DNA from: a virus | Reading direction: 5' to 3' (one strand) | DNA length: 21,199 nt | IMG/VR virus record: IMGVR_UViG_3300033146_000224 | Coordinates: 1-21,199 of that record | In this document: positions 14,446 to 21,199 of the stretch, piece by piece | How positions within the stretch are numbered: position 1 is the first letter of the stretch | Layout of the letters: each line of letters begins with the position of its first letter | The notes under the pieces: model-generated | Database searches by the model: none | Seen by the model: only the letters and a program-made list of their open reading frames with translations | What the model was told of the DNA's origin: nothing | Program-made: the position numbers and the translations under genes

Positions 14446-17400
14446 ATGTTTGAATTGCTTAAAGAAGCTACAGACCTGGAGCCTATCGACCTGGATATTA
14501 GAGGTATGACAGAATCAGAGGTCTATGCGAAAGAAGCAGAAGTCCAGGCTATGGCAGAACCAGAAACAGAGTCAGGATCTATATTGCACGAGGGAGCTGG
14601 GCATCTGCGCTTTAATACTATGATAGGTTCCTGGGGGGAGCATCTTATACAGTTGAACTCCCAGGACTTTGATCCAGAGTACAGTTTAGTACAGAGCTTA
14701 CAAGATAAAGGAAGCCCGTTAGAGGACTTCCTACCAGCGGAGCAGGACTTACTGAGCAGAACAGTTAATCCAGAGCATCTCGATGAAGTCTTAGAACAGA
14801 TATCAGATCGTAGAGCCTGGTCAGATAACGCTCAGAACTTAGGAGGAGTAACTAAATTCGTTACAGATATTTCAGCAGAGGTTCTTAATCCCTTGAACTG
14901 GGTTCCTATAATGCCTGTAGCTAATAGCATCTCACGAGCTAAGAGAGTTGTTCAAGCTGGGCTAGTAGCAGGCGGCCTGGCAGGAGCAGAGGAACTAGCT
15001 ATCAAGCAGGTCTATACGGATAAAACCATTACGGATGTAATAGCAGGGACTTTCATGGGGGGTACAGTAGGGGCAGGTATAGGGGCTGTGATAAAACCTA
15101 CTGCGCTTACAAAACTACAAGATGCAGTAGCTACTGATATTCATAAGTCAGCAGAATCTTTAATAAAAACTTCAGTAACAGAGAGAGTAGCGCAGGTTCA
15201 AGAGGGATCGGTAGGAGCTGCTAGACTAGATCCTTACGCAGAATTAACAGGTAAGATGCACGCTCAGTTCAGGGGGGATATAGATGATCCTACTGTTATG
15301 CAAGCCTTCAATAAGCTCATAGATGAAGAACTACCTCAGATGAAAGGGGTACTCCGACCAGACGAGACCGTAGGTATGGGTGAGTCATTACAGAGATCAG
15401 CTAACCCAATGTCTAGGTACATAGGATCTAAAGTACTTGAGCACGGTGAAGGTACAGGGGGTAAAATAGTAGCCGAGCATTCAGCAGATCTCAAAGCTGA
15501 TCTTTACTTTAATCAGATAGGGACTAAATACAGCCTGGATTATATTCATAATTCTGGGAACTTTAAGTCCGCTGTGAAGAAGTCAGGAAAGTCCCCTGGT
15601 AGCTTTGATGAGCTAGTGTACAGAGAAATCTCAGATCAGGAAATAGGCCTAGACTCAGCCTTGAGTAAGAAAGAAGTACTCGAAGCCTGGGAGAAACCTG
15701 TCTTAGAGCACGCTTATAAAATCCAGAATTATAACCAAAAGATCACTAGTATGTGCAAGAAGAAAGGGGTTACCGAGTTCCAAGACCTGTCTCCTTCTAG
15801 TCAGTATCATATGACTAGACAGTACGATGCTAAGAAGTTCGTACGGCTTGCTAATGAGTTCGGGAAAGATACCGTTACCCGTATGATTCAGAAAGCTATC
15901 AGAACTGGTGAAGGCTTTGAAGCTAAATTCTCTAAAGTAGAAGAAGGTATGGAACCTCCTGACATAGATGCAATAGCCTTGAATATGGCTAAGGCTGTAT
16001 TTAATAGGATGTCTAACCGAAGTATTCATACAGGAGCAGATGCTAATATCTTAAATACTTCTAATAAGAAACTATTACTTGATGCCCTTCGGGATGTAGA
16101 GTTACCTAACGCAGAGTACCAGCATATCAAGAAAGTACTAGATTCAGCAGGTAAGGATAGATTCGCTAACCCTAATAAATCCAGAATTAATATGAATATG
16201 TCTGCTACTGAAGGTAGTATGAAGATGACAGATCTTCTTAATACTGACCTAGCAGCAGGGTACATGGGTGAGATTAGACGTTGGTCAGGTAGGGCAGCGC
16301 TAGCTGAGAAAGGCTTTCCAGATAGAGGGGTTTATGATAACGCCTTGAAGAATATGACTGAAGTTGGAAAGTCTATGGATGACAGCACAAAAGGTATTAG
16401 GAAAACGCAAGCTGACTTTGATAGACTTAATGCTTCTTGGGATCTCATTCAAGGAATCCCTATAGATAAAGATATCAGCTCAGGGGCTAGGCAGGGTATG
16501 CGAGCACTGAGGAAGATGGCTTCTGCTGCTAAGTTAGGAAAGTTAGTAGTTGCGCAAACCTCTGAAATGGGTAGAGCTATCGGGGCTATCGGAGTTCTGA
16601 GAAGCATAGAAGGTATCCCTGCTTTAAGAAAAATTATAAGGAACGCTAAGACAGGCCGACTTTCTGATACGTTCCTCCGTGATATAGAAGACGCTGGTCT
16701 AGGTAGGATAGGGGACGAGTACTTTCTTAGGCATAAGGACTTTAGAGTAGAAGAGATGCATGAAGGAGCCTTTCCTGGGGAACGTGTACTAGATGACGCT
16801 AACTACAAACTTGCTCAGTACACAGGGTTTAATGCTGTACAGAAGATGCAGAAGCGGTTCTTTGCTAGACAGTACGCTATGAAACTCTGGCGTGAAATTA
16901 AAACAGATTCTTTAAACCCAGCCTTGGCTAAAGATTTAGGCATTAGCCCCAGACTACAGAGGTTATTCAAGAACGAAATGGAGCGACATGCTGAAGAGAT
17001 ATCTGGATTCGGTAGTCGTAAGGTTACTAATCTTAATGTTAGAAAGTGGAAGCCAGAGGCAAGAGAAGCCTTTATTACTGTACTGCATAAGAAGAGCAGT
17101 AATGCTATACAGAAAATTAATATCGGGGACGTCCCCCTCTGGGCGCATAAAAGTATCGGGCAGTTCTTCTTGCAGTTCCGATCCTTCGGTCTTGCTTCTG
17201 CTGGTAAACATGGGGTACATGACTATAGAATGCTTAAGTCAGGGAACACTGAAGGAATTAATGCTTTTCTTTATTCTGCTAGTTTGGCTACTGCTTTATA
17301 TACGGCAAAGACGAACGTAGAATCCTTCGCCCTGAATAAAAGAAAGAGAAAGAAATTCTTAAAGAATAGACTGAATAGCAAGGCTATTGCCAAAGGTTCT

Positions 17401-17715
17401 GTTAATTGGATGGGACAGCTAGGCCTCAGTACAGATATTGCTTCTATGCTGCTTTCAGGACTATCTCCAGGCATTCTAGGGGATGATATAAGTCACGCAA
17501 GGACAGGAGATGTAGGAGATGCCTTATCCTCTATTCCTGGCATAGGCTACCTAGGGGATGCAGTCCGAGGAGGGACAGGAGCTTTTAGGGCGGCTACTTC
17601 TGACTACGAGTTCAGCTCGTCTGACTTCAAAGCCCTCTGGGGAACCATCCCCATGAATAACGCTTTTGGGATAAGTAATCTCAGGAATTTTATTGACACC
17701 AAATATTTTGAATAA
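14446..17715 (+). CDS. Internal virion protein, T7 gp16-like, lacking a transglycosylase
   Basis: This encodes 1089 residues, starting at ATG 14446 behind TAGGAG, one base after the lysozyme gene. Position, size and the C-terminal FKALWGTIPMNNAFGISNLR (near the end, like the xLPxxNTWxLRN tail of gp16 proteins) identify the large ejection protein. T7 gp16 is 1318 residues with an N-terminal soluble lytic transglycosylase. No such motif (catalytic Glu with ESxxNP..GLMQ) is visible here, and the missing length fits its absence. Hydrophobic Gly/Ala segments at about 168-180 and 198-213 could enter the membrane. It would form the inner-membrane end of the ejection channel. Confidence 0.88.
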   Translation: MFELLKEATDLEPIDLDIRGMTESEVYAKEAEVQAMAEPETESGSILHEGAGHLRFNTMIGSWGEHLIQLNSQDFDPEYSLVQSLQDKGSPLEDFLPAEQDLLSRTVNPEHLDEVLEQISDRRAWSDNAQNLGGVTKFVTDISAEVLNPLNWVPIMPVANSISRAKRVVQAGLVAGGLAGAEELAIKQVYTDKTITDVIAGTFMGGTVGAGIGAVIKPTALTKLQDAVATDIHKSAESLIKTSVTERVAQVQEGSVGAARLDPYAELTGKMHAQFRGDIDDPTVMQAFNKLIDEELPQMKGVLRPDETVGMGESLQRSANPMSRYIGSKVLEHGEGTGGKIVAEHSADLKADLYFNQIGTKYSLDYIHNSGNFKSAVKKSGKSPGSFDELVYREISDQEIGLDSALSKKEVLEAWEKPVLEHAYKIQNYNQKITSMCKKKGVTEFQDLSPSSQYHMTRQYDAKKFVRLANEFGKDTVTRMIQKAIRTGEGFEAKFSKVEEGMEPPDIDAIALNMAKAVFNRMSNRSIHTGADANILNTSNKKLLLDALRDVELPNAEYQHIKKVLDSAGKDRFANPNKSRINMNMSATEGSMKMTDLLNTDLAAGYMGEIRRWSGRAALAEKGFPDRGVYDNALKNMTEVGKSMDDSTKGIRKTQADFDRLNASWDLIQGIPIDKDISSGARQGMRALRKMASAAKLGKLVVAQTSEMGRAIGAIGVLRSIEGIPALRKIIRNAKTGRLSDTFLRDIEDAGLGRIGDEYFLRHKDFRVEEMHEGAFPGERVLDDANYKLAQYTGFNAVQKMQKRFFARQYAMKLWREIKTDSLNPALAKDLGISPRLQRLFKNEMERHAEEISGFGSRKVTNLNVRKWKPEAREAFITVLHKKSSNAIQKINIGDVPLWAHKSIGQFFLQFRSFGLASAGKHGVHDYRMLKSGNTEGINAFLYSASLATALYTAKTNVESFALNKRKRKKFLKNRLNSKAIAKGSVNWMGQLGLSTDIASMLLSGLSPGILGDDISHARTGDVGDALSSIPGIGYLGDAVRGGTGAFRAATSDYEFSSSDFKALWGTIPMNNAFGISNLRNFIDTKYFE

Positions 17716-17732
17716 TTATACAATTGTATAAT
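17715..17732 (+). repeat. 18-bp perfect palindrome (intergenic copy)
   Basis: This is identical to 7874-7891 and sits between the gp16-like stop codon and the tail fibre ribosome site (TAGGAGGG), in a 30-base gap that holds little else. Confidence 0.75.
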
Positions 17733-17745
17733 ACTTAGGAGGGTT

Positions 17746-20487
17746 ATGTCCTACAGTCACGTAGAATACACGTACGTAGATCAGTTATCCTACAGTATCC
17801 CGTTTGAATACCTCAGTAAAGATACCGTACATTTGTACGTGAATGATATACAGATGCCTGATGAGGATATAACCTGGATCTCTGATTACTTAATTTCAGT
17901 TAGTACTGTACTAGAAGTAGATGATGTCATTAGACTACAGAGAGATTCTTCTATTACAGCCTCTATCGTAGACTATCAAGCAGGTTCAGTACTAACAGAA
18001 AGTAACTTGGATATTGCTAATACTCAGCAACTTTATTTACAGCAAGAGACTAGAGATCTGCTACTAGACCAAGAGGTAGATCCTGCGCATGACCATGACG
18101 AGAGGTACTACACAGAAGCTGAAATAGAAGATAGGCTATCTGGTGTTTCTCTTGAAGTGCATTACCATGACAATTTGTATTACAGAAAATTTGAGCTAGA
18201 CTTCTACCTAGATTCTGATTATTACGATAAAGTAGAAATGAATACTTTGCTTGCAGGGAAATCTGATACAGGGCATACGCATATAATAGCCTGGTCTAGT
18301 ATTACAAATAAACCTATACTAGAACAGCCTACGCAGGACGGTACGTTCCTGGACAACACAGGGCATTATTCTGTACCAGCTACTTCGGGGAACTCTGACT
18401 GGAATAGCACCTCAGGTTCTTCTAAGATTCTGAACAGACCAGACACTTTTAATGGTACAGGGGATCCAGCAGCAGCAGGAGATCTGATACTACTAGATGC
18501 TAATGCTAAACTGCCAGCACTGGATGCTTCTAATCTGACTAATATAGATATGGATCAGCTAGTAAATATAGACGCTACGATAGTACCAGGGGTAGATTTA
18601 GTCTCTGGGGATGCTAATTTGTATTTGAACCAGACAGGAGTATTTTCAGCAGCAGGCTCAGGCGGAGGTGAAAATAACGTACAAGCTGACTGGACTCAGA
18701 CTGCTACTGGGCATGACAGTTATATCTTGCATAAGCCTACCCTAGGTACAGCAGCTTTGGTTAATACAGAGAGTACCTTGACTGCTAGTTCTAATGTCCC
18801 TTTATCCTCTGCTGTTCTAAGCACTCTAGCAAATTACTACACAGAAACAGAGGCCGATGCTTTGTTCTCACTAGCTACGCATCTGCATACAGGGACGTAC
18901 TCTGCTGCTGGGCATAACCATGATACAGCGTACTCCAGTATTAGTCATGCTCATGCTACGCTGTATTCTGCTATATCTCATACGCACTCTGGAGTTTACC
19001 TGGAAGCTCATCCTAATATATCCGCTGCTGTCTCCTCTGTCAATTCAGGGGGTACAGTTATTCAGGATATAGTACTAGACTCTAACGGGCATATCACAGG
19101 CCTGATAGCGCACCCCCTAACCATAGCAGACCTGGGGCTTACTTCCAGTACTGCTAATATTAATACCGTAAGTTCTAGCAGTACTGCCAAAAATAGTCAT
19201 ACGCACGGAGATCTGTACTACACAGAATCTGAGGTAGACACACTTATAGCTGGGGTGTCTGCTTCTACGCATCCTACGATACCTGGGGCTAATGCTGAGA
19301 CTATAAATAATAGCAATGCGTATGTTATACAAGATATTAGTACTGATGCTAACGGGCATGTAACTAATATCGGGAGTCACGAACTGACTTTAGCTAACCT
19401 GGGAGTAGGAGCTACCGCTGGAAATATAGACACTGTCAGTATTACGAACACATCTAAGAACGGGCATACGCACGGGGATCTGTACTACACAGAGACTGAA
19501 GTAGATGCCCTTTTCTCTACTCTAGGTTCTGCGGCTAATAAAGCTTTTCAGTTAATTATTACAAATACTGACTTAGCCCTACCTACCTCTAAGGCAGTAA
19601 TTGATTACTTAGGGGCGTATTCACTAACAAGCCACACGCATACTGGAACTTACTTAGAAGCTCATCCTAATATAGCAGGGGCTAGCTCGTCTGATAATTC
19701 AGGCACTACCTTTATTCAAGATTTAGTATTTGATTCTGACGGGCATACAACAGGAGTGACTACTAGCACCTTAACCTTAACCAGTCTTGGTGTTACTGCA
19801 CCAGCTTCTATGCTCAATACGGTAGCCCTGACTAATAACTCCAAGAACGGGCATACGCATGACGATCATTACTATACTGAAACTGAAATAGATAACCAGT
19901 TTGCTTTATTAAAATCTTCGACTACTAAAGATTTTCAGACTGCACTGACTGACGTAGATACGCATCTTCCTACAGGCTCTGCTGTCATCGACTACCTAGG
20001 ATCTTACTACACAAAGACAGAAGCTGATGCACGGTACTCTCAGCTAGCGCATACGCACGACACTAGGTACTACACAGAAACAGAGGTAGATAATTTATTC
20101 TCTGCTTTAGGCTCTGCTGCTCATAAAGCCTTTCAGTCTGCTATAACTAATACTGATCTAGCACTACCTACATCAGGTGCTGTTATTGACTACCTTGGTT
20201 CTTATTATACCAAAACTGAGGCCGATGCTAAGTACTCTTTACTTACGCATGATCACGATTCAGACTACCTAGCAAAAGATGCCTTAGAAAGAGTTAAGGC
20301 TGATACCGCTGCTACTTCCTGGGAGTGGAAATCAGGAACAAGTACAGTAATGACAGTAGAGGATGATGGACATCTATGGGCTAAGAAATTTTCTTTTAAC
20401 GAGGGTTCTGGCTTGTACCTAGGTGGGGGTAACTTATATTTCTATAAGCATTCTACAGGTACCTTTCATCAAATAGCTTTTGTATAA
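17746..20487 (+). CDS. Tail fibre protein, T7 gp17-type N-terminus with His-rich repeats
   Basis: This encodes 913 residues, starting at ATG 17746 behind AGGAGGG. Residues 1 to about 110 match the T7 tail-fibre N-terminal domain that docks on the tail (SIPFEYLSKDTVHLYVND, with DYQAGSVLTESNLDIANTQQ). The shaft is built from units of the form H-T-H-x2-x-YYTETEVD, repeated many times from about residue 118 to 845. Three copies of a longer module of about 83 residues start near 422, 509 and 640 (HPNI.., IQD-x3-D-x-x-GH, LGV, NTV, KNGHTH, YYTE-x-E-D). The C-terminal part (about 850-913) is beta-rich (WEWKSG, GSGLYLGGGNLYF). HxH motifs in trimeric fibres can bind metal. It should bind the host receptor. 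Confidence 0.92.
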   Translation: MSYSHVEYTYVDQLSYSIPFEYLSKDTVHLYVNDIQMPDEDITWISDYLISVSTVLEVDDVIRLQRDSSITASIVDYQAGSVLTESNLDIANTQQLYLQQETRDLLLDQEVDPAHDHDERYYTEAEIEDRLSGVSLEVHYHDNLYYRKFELDFYLDSDYYDKVEMNTLLAGKSDTGHTHIIAWSSITNKPILEQPTQDGTFLDNTGHYSVPATSGNSDWNSTSGSSKILNRPDTFNGTGDPAAAGDLILLDANAKLPALDASNLTNIDMDQLVNIDATIVPGVDLVSGDANLYLNQTGVFSAAGSGGGENNVQADWTQTATGHDSYILHKPTLGTAALVNTESTLTASSNVPLSSAVLSTLANYYTETEADALFSLATHLHTGTYSAAGHNHDTAYSSISHAHATLYSAISHTHSGVYLEAHPNISAAVSSVNSGGTVIQDIVLDSNGHITGLIAHPLTIADLGLTSSTANINTVSSSSTAKNSHTHGDLYYTESEVDTLIAGVSASTHPTIPGANAETINNSNAYVIQDISTDANGHVTNIGSHELTLANLGVGATAGNIDTVSITNTSKNGHTHGDLYYTETEVDALFSTLGSAANKAFQLIITNTDLALPTSKAVIDYLGAYSLTSHTHTGTYLEAHPNIAGASSSDNSGTTFIQDLVFDSDGHTTGVTTSTLTLTSLGVTAPASMLNTVALTNNSKNGHTHDDHYYTETEIDNQFALLKSSTTKDFQTALTDVDTHLPTGSAVIDYLGSYYTKTEADARYSQLAHTHDTRYYTETEVDNLFSALGSAAHKAFQSAITNTDLALPTSGAVIDYLGSYYTKTEADAKYSLLTHDHDSDYLAKDALERVKADTAATSWEWKSGTSTVMTVEDDGHLWAKKFSFNEGSGLYLGGGNLYFYKHSTGTFHQIAFV
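19009..19912 (+). repeat. Three long tail-fibre modules (about 83 residues each)
   Basis: The coding modules begin near 19009, 19270 and 19663. Each reads HPxI..(I)QD..xD..GHxT..LT..LG(V/L)..NTV..(K)N(G/S)HTH.D..YYTE(S/T)E(V/I)D. The DNA has diverged but the protein pattern is plain. Between modules 2 and 3 lies a shorter insert with ITNTDLALPTSKAVIDYLG that also recurs further on (twice near 19950-20190). Confidence 0.7.
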
Positions 20488-20496
20488 GGAGCATTA

Positions 20497-20985
20497 ATGA
20501 CTCAATCTAATTGGACAAGTACAGACTCAGGGTCAGATGCTTATATTCTAAATAAGCCTACGATACCTACTGAAATAGAAATAAAGGCGGAGAGTGTACA
20601 GAACGGCCTGTTCCTAGACAATACAGGTAACTATACCTCTCCTTTGAAAGTCCCAGTACAGGATACCCTGGGGTGGGACTTAACCTGGGAACTACCCTGG
20701 AACTCTAAGACCAGAGACTATGATACCCTGGCAGAAGCTTTCTATAGGCATGAGCATGATACTCAGTATTATACAAAAAGCCAAATAGACTCTTATAATA
20801 CGGAGCATGATACTCAGTATTATACTAAAGGTCAAATAGACTCTTATAATACTAATTATAGCGAACACTTGCACGATACTCGGTATTATACTAAAGGTCA
20901 AATAGACAGCACTATAACAGGTATTCAAGCAAGCTTTACAGAAGACATTCTGCACCACTACGAACTAAAGTGCAAGATTATATGA
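20497..20985 (+). CDS. Second, short fibre-like protein
   Basis: This encodes 162 residues, starting at ATG 20497 behind ATAAGGAG, so it is a real gene rather than the frameshifted end of the main fibre. Its N-terminus (SNWTSTDSGSDAYILNKPT, then QNGLFLDNTGNYTSP) is homologous to internal parts of the main fibre (ADWTQTATGHDSYILHKPT and DGTFLDNTGHYSVP). Then comes GWDLTWELPWNSKTRDYDT, shared with the next gene, and three YYTK-x-QID units (85-138). It lacks the T7-type docking domain, so it may join the main fibre or be a chaperone-like or branching fibre part. Its stop overlaps the next start (ATGA). Confidence 0.8.
   Translation: MTQSNWTSTDSGSDAYILNKPTIPTEIEIKAESVQNGLFLDNTGNYTSPLKVPVQDTLGWDLTWELPWNSKTRDYDTLAEAFYRHEHDTQYYTKSQIDSYNTEHDTQYYTKGQIDSYNTNYSEHLHDTRYYTKGQIDSTITGIQASFTEDILHHYELKCKII
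20752..20853 (+). repeat. Tandem 51-bp repeat in the short fibre gene
   Basis: Two adjacent 51-base units (20752-20802, 20803-20853) differ at a few bases and each codes for EHDTQYYTK(S/G)QIDSYNT. A third, partly diverged unit follows (about 20866-20907, HDTRYYTKGQIDS). The near identity points to recent duplication by recombination. Confidence 0.85.
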
Positions 20986-21199
20986 CCTGGGATTTAGACT
21001 GGAACGTTACCTGGAATACGGAGACTAGGGACTTTGATAATACAGCACCTCTCGTTCATACGCATGACGATTTGTACTCAAGATCAGAAGACATAGCAGC
21101 TAATCTTGCAGCAGGTTTATCAGCATTAGATACCAAGTCGAACGTAGGACATCTGCATAATGACCTGTATTATACTAAAGCTGAAATAAATACTATAGA
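20982..21199 (+). CDS. Third fibre-like protein (5' part, runs off window)
   Basis: An open frame starts at ATG 20982, overlapping the previous stop by ATGA, and is open to the last base (72 codons seen). It begins MTWDLDWNVTWNTETRDFD, homologous to residues 58-77 of the preceding protein, then HTHDDLYSRSED and GHLHNDLYYTKAEI of the same repeat family. There is no good Shine-Dalgarno site, so translation is probably coupled. Function is likely as another fibre subunit. Confidence 0.75.
   Translation, partial: MTWDLDWNVTWNTETRDFDNTAPLVHTHDDLYSRSEDIAANLAAGLSALDTKSNVGHLHNDLYYTKAEINTI

Noticed and set aside
19117-19380. Minus-strand ORF within the tail fibre
   Set aside because: It is a shadow of a repetitive + strand gene, as are all other minus-strand ORFs here; none has a ribosome site or recognisable domain.
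20752-20907. CRISPR-like array
   Set aside because: The units are contiguous, coding and in frame (17 residues), with no spacers.
1-21199. tRNA genes, integrase or attachment sites
   Set aside because: I saw no cloverleaf-like segment, GGTTC-loop arrangement, integrase gene or repressor; the content fits a lytic phage.

Overview
The window looks like the middle-to-late part of a lytic, T7-like podovirus genome (Autographiviridae-type gene order) from an aquatic or environmental bacterium. All real genes are on the + strand, tightly packed, often overlapping by ATGA or TAATG, with purine-rich Shine-Dalgarno sites. The structural order matches T7 genes 7.3, 8, 9, 10, 11, 12, 14, 15, 16 and 17. 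The host cannot be named from the sequence. The lysozyme on the gene-15-type protein is a phiKMV-like trait, and the class II ribonucleotide reductase is common in marine and freshwater phages.

Layout. 1-238: 3' part of a group I intron. 239-1029: 3' exon of a B12-dependent ribonucleotide reductase (nrdJ). 1045-2019: four small overlapping genes, one possibly GNAT-like. 2021/2048-2326: a T7 gp7.3-like protein, possibly started at a non-standard ATC codon. 2323-4672: portal gene split by a td-like group I intron (3429-4206) that carries an HNH endonuclease. 4729-5391: scaffold. 5493-7277: major capsid gene split by a second td-like intron (about 5595-6419) with another HNH gene. 7305-7874: a freestanding HNH-AP2 endonuclease. 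7942-10933: tail tubular proteins A and B. 10933-17715: three internal virion (ejection) proteins; the second carries a C-terminal GH24-like lysozyme and the third shows no transglycosylase domain. 17746-21199: a T7-type tail fibre followed by two more fibre-like genes built from the same His-rich YYT repeats; the last runs off the window.

How it works together. nrdJ supplies deoxynucleotides. The portal, scaffold and capsid proteins build the head, the tubular proteins and fibre(s) the tail, and the ejection proteins carry DNA and a muramidase through the envelope. Three introns sit in conserved codons of three essential genes, and two of them plus one intergenic site carry HNH homing enzymes, so the window is a dense cluster of homing elements. 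Beyond this, a 14-18 bp perfect palindrome (core TATACAATTGTATA) recurs four times, twice between genes and twice inside genes in different reading frames, with a fifth near-copy in the nrdJ intron. It is the least explained signal here.
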